Positions 53,472 through 64,000 of a DNA stretch of 64,000 nt are shown here, piece after piece (the first letter of the stretch is position 1; the number at the start of each line of letters is the position of its first letter). Both the position numbers and the translations under genes were made by a program. Origin of the DNA: Hyaloperonospora brassicae (Eukaryota > Oomycota > Peronosporomycetes > Peronosporales > Peronosporaceae); the NCBI GenBank assembly GCA_947650285.1, contig CANTFL010000151.1, forward strand, positions 124,001 through 188,000, read 5' to 3'. Under the pieces are notes generated by a model. That model did no database searches. It worked only from the letters and a program-made list of their open reading frames with translations, and was not told the origin of the DNA.

Positions 53472-53849
53472 GTGTGCACAGACGTTGCAGGTGGGAGCGC
53501 AAGCACCTGGTTGCGCCCGCAGCTGTCTACAATCGAAAAAGGCCAACCGGAATTTCAACTGAAAGACCGACTACCCGGCGCAAAGTGGAGCTCCAAGGAC
53601 ATAGCTGTACGCTTTCTGCCCTTTGGAAAGACTGCGGCATCCCCGTCGTCGCATGGAGGTAACGTTGGATTGCTGCCTCTGTCATGTACGGAGCAACCGT
53701 TCATTCGCCACGCACGCGTCGCGGCCCGTCGCGAGATCCGGTTCGCAGCTTCGAACGAACATCGTCTATCCGACGTGCCTCCGGTTGCGGTCCCGATGGA
53801 GGCTCTGTACAGCCAACAGATCATTGTCTGTATTCACACAGAGGCCTGA
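53472..53849 (+). CDS. Unrecognised open frame, shorter twin of 5512-6144
   Basis: 125 codons, ends early at TGA (GCCTGA against GCCTGC in copy 1). No domain. May not be a gene. Confidence 0.15.
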   Translation: MCTDVAGGSASTWLRPQLSTIEKGQPEFQLKDRLPGAKWSSKDIAVRFLPFGKTAASPSSHGGNVGLLPLSCTEQPFIRHARVAARREIRFAASNEHRLSDVPPVAVPMEALYSQQIIVCIHTEA

Positions 53850-53964
53850 GACAGCACAGATGCCAACGATCTTCAAAAATTGACTGTTACGAGGCAACGA
53901 AACGGTGCGCGGCACAAGTTGCAAGAGTCGATGCATTTGAAGGCCTATCGATTAGTTAATACGA

Positions 53965-54902
53965 TGTAACGGGGTTCCACGTCGGTTGGTGAACAACATA
54001 ACAGATGTGGTTCACACCAGGTATGAAATGTCATTCAAAATGATATTCGAACACCTTATCAGTTGTTGGGGGCTGACGAGTGTCAGCGACCATATACAAG
54101 ACCTGTTACCCGGTACTAATTAGAGCATTAGTGTTTAGATTAATTACGTGTCGTCTAAGGTGTCCTCATAAATTTTAACAAAATAAAGTCCAGCTCCTCT
54201 TTTAATCTAGTAGAGAGACACGTGCCTTCTTAAGGCGTCTCAGGTCGTAAGAGAGTCGAGTCTTGTTACGACACAGACTCCTGAGCACATTGTGCAGTCT
54301 ATTCGCTGAATCATTAAGGTCCTATGGACAAAGAACTAGTAAAGGAATGACACAACTTGTGTGGTATACACAGGGGACAGAGTCCCATTAAAGATGATGT
54401 TGGAACACCATGTCAATTGGTGGGGGCTGACGTGTGTCAGCCACCGAATAACGTGATCTTTTAGGAGGTATCAATTAGAACAGTAGTGCCTATATTAAGT
54501 ACGTTTGTCTTAGGTATTCTTTCTATAAAAGAAGATATAAAGTTCAGTTCCCCTTTTGATCTCTCAAAGACACGTGTCTTGATATCTTTAAATACCTAGT
54601 ACACGCCTTGTTAAATCAGCTACTCTTAGAGCACTCTGTGCTGTGATTCTCTCGAATCGTCTGATCCCTTGGAACAGGGACCGTAAGATCTCTGAGCTTG
54701 TTGACTCTCTGAGTCGGATTCTTTCGACCAAAGTTGCTCGTTAAGCGTTGAATCTTCTTCTGACTAAAGGAGCTGTGTAGCTCCGCTACAGACCCGAAGC
54801 TGTAAGCTCGTTGACTCGTAAAGTCGTGTTCTTGTCAAGAACAGGCTTGCTCATCAATCAGAAAGCCTTCTTCCGGCTAGGATATGTGCTAGCTTCACTA
54901 CA
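53965..54902 (+). repeat. 5' LTR of G, interrupted
   Basis: 53965-54336 and 54791-54902 together make an LTR of about 484 bp of subtype G, beginning TGTAACGGGGTTCCACG and ending CACTACA. Confidence 0.85.
54337..54790 (+). repeat. Solo LTR (F2 subtype) inside the 5' LTR of G
   Basis: About 454 bp like the F2 and G' 5' LTRs, ending TGTAGCTCCGCTACA. Its start is degraded and no clean target duplication is visible. It lacks internal sequence, so it is a solo LTR. Confidence 0.75.
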
Positions 54903-55012
54903 CTTCGTAGCATTAATAGTCAATCTACGCCTTGGTATGTAATAATTGATTCTGTGTGTGAACGAAACAATCTACTCCCCTCTCTGGACCCCAAAAAGTC
55001 GCGCTTGATAAG

Positions 55013-55995
55013 ATGACCACGGCTTTGGGTCCGGGGTATGTGGCGTTTCTAGCTGCGCAGGGTCCCGATGTGCTCAATGCACGAGTCGAGACCTTCATGC
55101 AGCATGAAAAGGTCCTTCTATGGCAGGTTCAAAACCAAGTCGCGTCGGCTATGCCAACACGCTGCGTGGCAATGCCACCAGAAGAGGATAAGCCTCGTAC
55201 CTTTCGGGTGGACGTCAAACATTACTCCGGGAAGGAGGGAGAATACCTCACCCTCTGGATCCGTGAGATTGATATGGCCATGAGGTCTGGCCTAATCTCA
55301 CTCGAGCATCATTTAGTCTCGCTGGCTATCTCCAAGTTCGATGACAGAGATAGAGAGTGGGCTATGATGTGTAACACGTCTGTCGACTTGGCGTTTCCCA
55401 CATGGAAATCGCTCAAGTTAGACCTGTTTCGAGTTTTCTCACCGCCCAACCAGGCTTGTCGCGTGCGCTCACGCTTCCTATTTACCCGTCAGGGTAAGTA
55501 TGGATTAACGAGCTATCGCTAGGAGTTGAGAGATTTGATGTCTGCTACGCAGTCCGACCCTCTCCCTGAGACATTTTATGGGAATGTCTTTATGGAAGGA
55601 CTTCGCACTGGCGTGACCAGAACCGAGGTCTTTTGGGTTCAGACCTCTACTTTGAAGAGGCTGTGAGCATTTCTCAGAAAGTTGAGCACAAATTTAAGTC
55701 AGCCAGACTTGGTTGGAATGGGTGTAACTTCAGCTTTGCGAAGGTAACCTCAACAAATACCTCGGCTTACTGAAAGCCTGGACCTATGGGTCTCAGAAAT
55801 GCTGAGGATGAAAGTGAAGTTGAGCTTTGGGGTGCAGTGCAACAACAAGAAGTGAGACGCTGTTACATGTGCGGAAGCACTAAACACTTGTGTCTCACTT
55901 GTCCTTTGAGCAAGCAACGCCAGACTACTGTGAGTCGAAACCCGAGCCCCAAGCAGAAATCTGGTCTGTCACGGGGAAGAGTCGTTACTCAGTAG
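55013..55995 (+). pseudogene. gag: Gag of G (broken)
   Basis: Core in 55013-55522 (RVDVKHYSGKEGEYLTLWIREID, VFSPPNQACRVRSRF), ended by the same TAG as in G'. Knuckle CYMCGSTKHLCLTC in 55786-55995. Confidence 0.82.
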
Positions 55996-56675
55996 GCGCG
56001 AGGAGCCTTACAGGGGTAGAACTAGGGTCTGTCGCTTCTCTACGAGGTAGTGTAAAACAGGGATTATTCCCACTGGGCTCTTTGCCCGCCAGCACAGAGC
56101 AAGGATACAAGCCTGGCTTGTTAGTCGCCAAGGCGGCAGTGAAAGGCCTTGAGAAGCATTTGTCAATTTTAGTCGATTCAGAAGCATCATTTAATAATGC
56201 TCGATGTCGTTTCCTTGAGGGGAGTCAGCAATACGCTGAAGCGCTTAAAGCGCATGAGGGTGACTCAATCACTGTTCTTCTAGCGACTGGTAGTCGCGTC
56301 ACAGTGCTTAAAGTTCCGTTGAACTTAGGTGCCAAGTTTTTGAACTTCGACAGCATTGAACGCTGTCTTTTCCTCAATTTGGATTCGAGATATGATCTCA
56401 TCCTAGTTATGGCCTGGCTCGAACGCCATGAGTCATGGATAGTTTGGAGGTCTAAGACCTTAGGCGCAACGCACAGTGTTAGTAGCGAAGCTTTGGAGAG
56501 TCATGAACCCACCTTTGCCAGGCAACAAAAGCACTATTGGCGCGAGCCATTGACAGAGGATGTCAACGTGGTGGACATGGAAATGTCCGAGTTGGGTTAC
56601 TCTAATTTCAATGACATATATATTGAGCGGAGCTCCTTTACCGTACGTGAAGAGGATTGTAGTCCCGTTGAGTGA
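55890..56675 (+). pseudogene. pol: Protease region of G
   Basis: Open for 261 codons but the active-site triplet is DSE (ILVDSEASFNN). It ends with LVMAWLERHESWIVW and a long acidic linker. The inactive triplet is shared with G'. Confidence 0.7.
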
Positions 56676-57043
56676 TACTCGTTGTGATTAATGAGTCAAT
56701 GCATGCTGCAGGCATGCTTGGCCTAGGGCCGAGTCGTCAAGAACGTGATTCCTCTGATGTGAGCGGGTGGCACGGAAAATGTCACCGAGTGAGGGCGACC
56801 GCGATGGCACCTCACAGAATGTCGGTAGTGACATTGTTGGGAAAAAGACGAAGCATATTAGGGCTAGGCTCACACATGGCAAGTGAAGTGGTATGTTAAA
56901 ATCCACTGGGTGAAGTGTTCGAGTTACGTATCTCTCCAATAGATGTCGTTCAAGAAATTAGATCTCTTTAAGAGCGTGCTGAGATAAATACCATCCGCAG
57001 GGAACCTATTGTCCCGGTCTTCAAGAGGTGTAAGGTCTCATTA

Positions 57044-58969
57044 ATGAGACGATCCCGACCTCGGGTGGCAACTGTTAGGCGCCAAGCGCCCAGGATGTCA
57101 CAAAGTGCTACCAGTAAGAATACACTATACCCATTTTTCAATGGAGCAACTGGTCATGTTGATGACAACATAAGTCTTGAGACTCTTCCATCCTTGGATA
57201 ATTTTTTTGAGCTAGACGAGATGTCTGATGGCGAATTTAGCCACGCTCTAAAGGCGGGAGAGTCATCCGAGTCAGTGGTCATTCGACCTGACGTTGAGTA
57301 GAACTAATTCTAGTGTTGTACGGGTCAGTCCATGAGGACACACGGGCGGCAAATAGTGCGCGTAGTGGAACTTTAATCCTTAAGGATCCTATGGATCCGG
57401 TTTGTTCTATTGGTAAAAGAGTCTCAGAACGTGGTTTGTCACAACCCACAGTCTGTCTTACCTTCGGATAGAGGTGTACGTCATGAAATTGACTTGGTTC
57501 CTGCAACTAAATACTGCGTAATACGGCAATGGCCTTTATTGAAAGAACAGTGTGACGTCATTGACGACTTCTTTCGTGAAAAGCACGCGGCTGGTTTGGT
57601 TCGTGAGAGCAAATCTCCCCATTCCACACCGACATGTGTGTCATAAAACCCAATGGAAAATAGCGCATTGTTCATGCTTACAATGAGCTTAATGCGGCCA
57701 TCATTCCGGATCATACACCGATTCCAAGGAAGGCTTTTATTCAGAACAATATGGTGGAATGTACAATTTACAGTGCACTCGACTTAGTCGATGGTTATTA
57801 CAAACTGATCATGCGAGAGAGCGATATTCTGCTGTAAGCGGTCAGTACTCCGAGCGGTATGCTCTGGGAGTGGCTCGTTATGCCACAGGGGTTATCAAAT
57901 GCCCCAGCTACATTCAACCGTCTTTTGACGCAACTACCTAGATCTCACCGAGGTTATTCGCAGACATAATTTAATGACATCTTTGCCCATAGTCGTGCTA
58001 TGAACGGTAGGTCAGATGTGGATAATCATGTTGACCATTTACGAGCAGCGCTCAAGTGCATGCGCACGAATAAGTTGTATGCCGACACATCTAAATGCAT
58101 CTTTTTTTGTGCAGAAGAGATTACCTTTTATAGAGTGCTTCATTGAGACGCGAGGCCTTGGAGCGCATTCCTTTAAGTTAAAAGCCATAGTTCATTGACC
58201 GGTTCCGAAGAACAAAAAGGACTTAAGTAAGTGGCTTGGCCTTGCCGATTACTTACACAAGTCCAGTGCGAAGTACGCAGACATGGCTCGGCCGTTATCC
58301 AATCTCCTCTAAAAAAAGGATGTGGAATGGTGCTGGACAAGCACCAAGCATGGTGATTTTAAAGAGAGTCTCTTTCATGCACCAATCTTGGAGTTGCCCG
58401 ATCCTGATCGACCTTTCAGTGTCGTCTGTGATGTATCTGACTTTGTCATAGGAAGTTCTTGGTTACAAACAAATATCGAAGGACGGGAATACTTCATTGC
58501 GTTTGAGTTCCGACAGCTGAAATGAACTGAAACGAACTATCCTGTGGATGACAAAGAGCTACTTGCAACGAAGTACGCGTTAGTCAAAGTCAGAGTTCAT
58601 CTGCTTGGCTCCAAGCCTTTTGTGATATGTACCGAATATGCGTCATTGCGCACTGCGACCCAGCCGCCACAATTCTCTCAGCGAATGGCTCGTTGGCTCT
58701 CATTCTTCGCTGAATACAACTTCGAGGTGAAGTACAAGCCGGGCAAGCAGAATGCTTTGGCTGATGCGTTGTCACGTAGGCCTGACTATGAGCTTGCTCA
58801 TGTTACGAGTCTGTCATCATCGGTCACAGACCTCATTCGTTCGGCATATGCCAAAGATGAACATTGTGCATCTCTGCTACTTGCTCAAGGGAGCGAGGAG
58901 TTTAACGACTCATACATAGAATTGTCGGCACGACTACGTGCGAGGCTACATCAATATTCGATCGATTGA
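57044..58969 (+). pseudogene. pol: Linker, RT and RNase H of G (broken)
   Basis: RT start 57410-57646, palm with stops to 58200, RNase H in 58322-58525 and 58544-58969 (MDDKELLATKYAL, ADALSRRPDY, ended by TGA). About 57852-58527 is nearly identical to F2. Confidence 0.8.
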
Positions 58970-59127
58970 TGTCGGTTGTGCTATAGCACGGATGCTGAAG
59001 ATTTGCCTCGTATCGTTGCGCCTCACAATGAGGAGTTGAATAATCGGATACTCAATGTAGCATATGATAATGTGTTGAGTGACCATATTGGTCGTGAGAA
59101 GACCTATGGCTTTTTGGACCAAGCGTA

Positions 59128-60012
59128 TTGGTGACCGAAATTTTACGCATGGATAAATACGTATGTGCGTACCTGTGCAACGTGTTTCAGTGGGTCAAAC
59201 CTTCAGCCTACACGGCAGCGTCGCTAGATAGTTTGTCTGTACCCAATGGGTTTTGGGATTCCATCAGCATGGACTTCTTGTCCAATTTACCAGAGGATTC
59301 GTATAGCAATGCGGGTATTGTGGTCTTTGTTGACAGGTTGAGCAAAACAGTTCTTATGGCGGCGGTGTCGGACTCTACCGATGGTGAAGATACAGCTACG
59401 CTGTTTATCAATCGAGTGATTCGACAACACGGCTCGCCTGTGGCAATTGTCTCTGACCGAGACCCTCGCTTCACTGGGAAGTTTTAGAAGTCTATCTTCA
59501 AGGTGCTTGGAATACAATTAAACATGTCCACAGCGAATCGCCCGCATACCGATGGTCAAATAGAGCGCATAAATCGCATTACCGGTGCCATCTTGCGCAG
59601 TTTTTGCGCTGAAACGCCTAAACGTTGGAGTTCGATGCTCCCTGTCGTTGAGTTTACGTTAAATAACACTGTTCACGCCTCTACAGGCTTTACTTTGTTC
59701 TACGTGAACGGTCTCACACACCCTCGCGTTCCGTTATCGCTACCACTGCGTGGTTCAGGGCTTGGTGGGGGAGGAGTTGCCGATCGGCTTGCTGATATCA
59801 GCCCTGCTACTGTTCAAAAACAGGTAAGCGAGTTTCTCGCAAACAGATTATATGCCGTACGACATGTGAGTGACGCACTGGCTGATAGCCAAGACAAACA
59901 GAAGGAACATGCTGATGCAAAAGGCAGAGGTTGTATGAGTTTTTGGAGGTCGGTGACTGAGTTCTTCTTAATGCTAAAACGTTACATTAAATGTAGTGGT
60001 GCATTTTATTAG
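59128..60012 (+). pseudogene. pol: Integrase of G (broken)
   Basis: 59128-59487 (SISMDF, VSDRDPRFTGKF) and 59503-60012 (TANRPHTDGQIERINR, to DALADSQDKQKEHADAKGRG), separated by TAG. Confidence 0.82.
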
Positions 60013-60477
60013 AACAAAATTCCGTCCACGCTTTATCGATCCATTCACGGTAGTGGCCGAGAAGGGCTTTGTTTACACGTGAAACCTTCCACCGAATTTA
60101 CGCACACACGCCCTGCGTTTTATGCTGACTTACTTAATCCTTATGGGCTCGTCCCTTGTGTGTCTTGCGGCACATGCGCCGCTAAAGATAGCTTTGCCAC
60201 GAATTTCTTCCTTCGCATCAGAATATCGAACTTTCCTTTCAAACGAGGTTGACCCTGCTACAGGGCTTTAATCCCACTTTTATTGACTCCAGGCGTTCCA
60301 TTGGCTCACGAACACATTTAAAATCGTGCTTTATGTCATCAATCACTTGGCGTCAACCGGTATGGGAGGCCTCCGACTTGTCAGCGTAATCTAGTTCTGC
60401 TCGATGGGCAAGGTAATTGACAGTTTCATGTTGAGGTACTCCTGATTTCACGTCTTATCAAATCCCAGAATCAGTAC

Positions 60478-61435
60478 TTGGTGATATGGCGCAGATGCCC
60501 TGATTCATCAAACTCATGGGATTTCAATCCCCCTCTACGATACGATTTGCCCTACGTCGTTGACGGGTTTAAGCGCAACGCGCAGGGTTGTCTCGAGACA
60601 AAAGATGCTTTCCATCAATGTGGTGTGGGTAAGCAAGATGCTGGTCAGCGCTTGGTCAGATACTGCGGCTACCGGTGTAGCCAAAGCGTTGCGAAAATTA
60701 TTACGCAACTTCTCTTCAACCTTGCGCGTGGTATATTCATACCAAATCTTTTGTTCTAGAAGAACATCTGTAACGCTGGCACTCGCTATCAGAGTCATCA
60801 TACGTCTGAGGTGTTGAGTTCGATGCACCTAGCGAATGAAGTAAAAATCTTCTTATTCAGTTGATCCGCCTGCGAATAAGGGTACGGTCACGCTCTATAT
60901 CTATTATACCAAAGCACGATGTGCTTGGCTCTCAAGCTTGGCCTCATATTGACTCTGTGTGGTCAAATAAGGTTCTAGATACTTCGCATGTAGTGTCTGT
61001 CGGAAGGCATTGTACTCGGGTGAGGTATCCTCAAGGCTGATGGACCATGCTTACAGAACGAATAACCGTTTGTCGGAGGCGTTCTTCCCCTTCGTGTGTA
61101 ATGAGCATATAGCTGAAATGGCTGGTGTGGACTCTGTCGGCCTGAGAACGGCGCAGAGCAATCTTCTCATGCTGAATGATCATCTGCTTTGCTAACGAGC
61201 GGGTTGGTGGTGATAGTGTCAACTGCATCCGTTAAATAATGTTATGCCGCTGGCTCGTTGGCTTCGCCACGTTCGGCGAACGGATTTTGTGCCGACTGAA
61301 ATCGTGCCTCAGGCAAGTTGCCTTGGACGCTGTCCCGTCTCCACTAGGAACACTGTTGTCGGTAACGTAGTCCACCTACGTATCGGGATTGAGATTAAAG
61401 GAAAGAATTCGATACTCGTCATTTGCCGATGCCAT
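60478..61435 (-). pseudogene. Antisense ORF remnant of family 2 (G)
   Basis: ATG at 61435. Same order of segments as G' and F2 (MASANDEYRIL; IALRRSQADRV; EERLRQTVIRS). The end region 60535-60828 (VTDVLLEQKIWYEYTTRKVEEKLRNNF) corresponds to the F2 segment VADVRLERKLRFEHAKLKARGQL. Stops interrupt it. Confidence 0.6.
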
Positions 61436-61543
61436 GGTGTTTAGTGCATCGGATAACCGTGGGGTGAAGCGCACGCACACCGACCTCTATATAAAATATT
61501 ATAATCAACGTTCTGTGATAACATCAGCCTGGTGATGGGGGGA

Positions 61544-62023
61544 TGTCATAGAGTTGCTCGTCGGTTGGGTAACAACATAACAGATGTGGTTCACACCAGG
61601 TATGAAATGTCATTCAAAATGATATTCGAACTCCTTATCAGTTGTTGGGTGCTGACGAGTGTCAGCGACCATATACAAGACCTGTTACCCGGTACTAATT
61701 AGAGCATTAGTGTTTAGATTAATTACGTGTCGTCTAAGGTGTCCTCATAAATTTTAACAAAATAAAGTCCAGCTCCTCTTTTAATCTAGTAGAGAGACAC
61801 GTGCCTTCTTAAGGCGTCTTTGGTCGTAAGAGAGTCGAGTCTTGTTACGACACAGACTCCTGAGCACATTGTGCAGTCTATTCGCTGAATCATTAAGGTC
61901 CTTTGAACAAGAACCTACAGATGTAAGCTCGTTGACTCGTATAGTCGTGTTCGCGTAAAGAACATGCTTGTTCATCAGGCGGGAAACCTTCCTCCGCATA
62001 GGAGATGAACTAGCCCCGCTACA
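61544..62023 (+). repeat. 3' LTR of G (subtype G)
   Basis: Preceded by a purine tract (TGATGGGGGGA). The first bases are degraded. Ends CCCCGCTACA at the LINE. Confidence 0.85.
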
Positions 62024-64000
62024 TTTACGGAAAAATATACGCGATCTGTAAATCGCGCCGGAAATCCAAAAAGCTTTAGAGCTCCGATACGAAACGCTCC
62101 ATCCACTCTATTACAGGTTTTGGAAATTTCAAGAGAAAATCACACATGAAATTCACTGCTTGCACATCCACCTCATCTCGAGCTCTATTGTATTAGGCTT
62201 GCATCATCATGACAGTTTTAGTCATCCGGTGGTCGTGCACGAATCCTTGCTGTAAGGCATTACTTACCCGTGCATCAGAATTTTTTACACATGTAGCAAG
62301 AACATTACCGAAGATCCATAGGCTGCAGGAAAGAGATTGGCCTATAATAAATGACATCAGGCGGGTTCCCTTGTTTTCAAAGAGCTATAATCATAGCTTT
62401 CAAAAAATAAGGCGGTAAATCCGCGCCACTTAGAATCTGATTAAAACATCGTCACGAGAGCTGGGACCAATATCGCAGAAGTCTGCTTGTAAATAGTATT
62501 TGGCAGGCCATCCGGTCCAGCCGACTTGTGCCGATAGAGATTTGGTATCACTGATAAGTTAGCTTGTTCTAAAACCCGCTGGAGAAGAAGGATAGGTCCG
62601 AATCACGCAGTAGATGTGCGATTGGCCCCGTCACGAATGTACTGAAAGCCGAGCGAAGATCAGCCAGAGGCACGGTCCGATGAAACCCAATTAATGCAGG
62701 TATCTACATGTTGCAAATCGATCCACGACGTCACACCTGGCCGAATAGGTGCTACAAGACGATGAGTGATATCATACACGTGCTAATCCCGCTCTAAATC
62801 TGCTACCCATTTTAACGACCCCACATGGCTTTTACGCCGCACGAGCAAGCTGTGAGCCCATGCAAACAAGTCATAATTCTCGTGTATCTTCCTATTTCTG
62901 GGATCTCCTTCGCCGTCGAGTCAGCATTCGTGCGATAAAAAGGCATTGAATCTTGCCTATCACCCGCTTTCGTCGTTTTCTTTGCGTTTGTTGACCCGCC
63001 GAATGCATCGCATGCATTCGATCACGCTCGAATCACGGGTTTGAAGTGTTGTTGTAACGCGGCACCGACAACTACGTACTGGTCTTCCAGTACGGAATTT
63101 ACTTTCACTGACAACACTGAGGGTCAGTGCCCTGCTAGGTGTAAGTACTAAACAGAGGAAAGTAAGCGACTAAGTTAAAGAATCTAATTGCGGCCCGACT
63201 CCCATACTCACTATTTGCAAGTGTAATGTATTGATAACACGATCAAGCTTGTGATTTTTGTATCGGATATGCTGCTCTATAGTCAATTGGCCTCTTGCAA
63301 GGCTTTAACGTGTCTTCGTGGTGCAGTCCAAGCTCCTGATGATCTAAAAATGATGCTGGGGACGCGCGGCCATGGTCACTACTAATGGCGCCCATTCCGC
63401 GGGCGCGTAAATGCGGTCGAACCAATGGGTGGATTCATCTGTTAAAATTTTTTCCTCCTCGTCAGTCACGCGTTCTCGAAGAATTTGCGCGTTCTTGGAA
63501 AGTTAAGCCTTAAGCAGCATGGCCGAAATTTCCGGTCGCCTAGCAATTCGCTGGCTCAACCGATGCAGTTTAGGCCTTTGGACACTATTAAAATCTCCTG
63601 ATAGAATACTGTCTGTGCGCTCGATATCTAACTGCTTCGGTTTTGTATAAACAAATTCACTATCCCTCCGCACATTAATGGCGTAAATATTGAGTAAGCG
63701 GATTGCACTTATCCTTATCCGATTTAACGTAGAATCCACAGAGACATATTTGTAGCGGTCGGCGCAATTGCTGCAGAGAGATGCAGAAGAATAGCCACAG
63801 CCCTGGTGGAGGCGAAATCTGTACTCCAGTAAGACATGGCTGTAGAGTTGCGATCCAGCGTCTTCCCCATACTCGTATACTCTTTACCAAATACTTTGCT
63901 TTTATCTGCGGTGTCAACATGAGTTTCTTGAAGGCAATATGATAACGGTTGTCGGTTACGGTTGTACGCCGCCAAGCCCCATCCATAGGTGACGTGTCTC
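62024..64000 (-). pseudogene. L1-type LINE remnant, right arm
   Basis: Mirror of 23583-25559 with few differences. It includes the GDFN segment in 63503-63739 and the LQETH segment in 63724-63975. Confidence 0.7.
63053..63198 (-). repeat. Partial LTR inside the right-arm LINE
   Basis: Reverse counterpart of 24385-24530. Confidence 0.75.

Larger units (their letters stand above)
51600..53964. repeat. Segmental duplication, copy 2 (NLP-bearing)
   Basis: Second copy of 3639-5972, same orientation. It provides the empty target for copy B (CTGACC then GTGCT). It ends at the LTR of element G, where the sequence still resembles copy 1 up to the last base (TTAATACGA against TTCATACAA). Confidence 0.92.
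53965..62023 (+). mobile_element. Decayed family-2 Ty3/gypsy element G (right arm)
   Basis: LTR 53965-54902 (with another LTR inside), gag, protease, RT, RNase H, integrase, antisense remnant, LTR 61544-62023. Flanks (TACGA at left, TTTAC at right) do not match. The left flank is the NLP segment and the right flank is LINE, so a recombination between elements is likely. Confidence 0.9.
55021..64000. repeat. Large inverted duplication, right arm
   Basis: Mirror of 23583-32560. It runs off the window end, so the true length is unknown. Confidence 0.92.

Noticed and set aside
23583..64000. Inverted arms being an assembly artefact
   Set aside because: Not excluded, but the arms differ by real SNPs and have different 5' LTRs and flanks, which a simple mis-join of one locus would not give.

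Overview
The window is eukaryotic and almost certainly from an oomycete (Peronosporales: Phytophthora or downy-mildew type). It holds two copies of a secreted necrosis/ethylene-inducing-like (NLP) gene in a landscape made almost wholly of nested Ty3/gypsy LTR retrotransposons, a LINE remnant and a Tigger/pogo-type DNA transposase. There are no bacterial operons, rRNA, tRNA or CRISPR arrays. The species cannot be named from the sequence alone.

Layout. 1-3638: 3' part of a family-1 chromodomain gypsy element (copy B). 3639-5972: segment with NLP copy 1. 6373-14350: complete family-1 element (copy A) with two 390-bp LTRs identical by eye, 5-bp TSD, open gag and pol with all catalytic residues. 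15624-23100: old rearranged family-1 copy C whose gag/protease part is inverted. 23563-25559: LINE remnant. 25560-33136: decayed family-2 element (G', minus). 34091-34723 and 50424-51203: the two halves of one Tigger-like transposase gene, split by a family-1 element (D/E, minus, 34724-50400). That element is itself split by a family-2 element (F2, plus, 39590-47282). 51600-53964: second copy of the NLP segment. 53965-62023: family-2 element G. 62024-64000: the LINE again, inverted. About 9 kb at 23583-32560 and 55021-64000 form a large inverted duplication.

How the parts work together. Family-1 elements have gag, then pol reached by a textbook -1 frameshift signal (A AAA AAT, 9-nt spacer, hairpin), then a chromodomain tail. 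On the opposite strand, starting about 130 bp inside the 3' LTR and running back over the chromodomain, lies a long open frame (571 codons in B, 487 in A). It encodes an acidic/Ser-rich, Cys-containing, coiled-coil protein. Family-2 elements have an analogous antisense coiled-coil frame in the same place, not obviously homologous to the family-1 one but recognisable in both family-2 lineages.

The strongest unexplained signal is structural. The whole family-1 element (LTR, gag, pol, antisense gene) is a nearly continuous chain of short perfect inverted repeats (6-14 bp arms, loops of about 0-10 nt, one every 25-45 nt). Paired changes between copies keep the stems intact. NLP, LINE and other host sequence do not show it.
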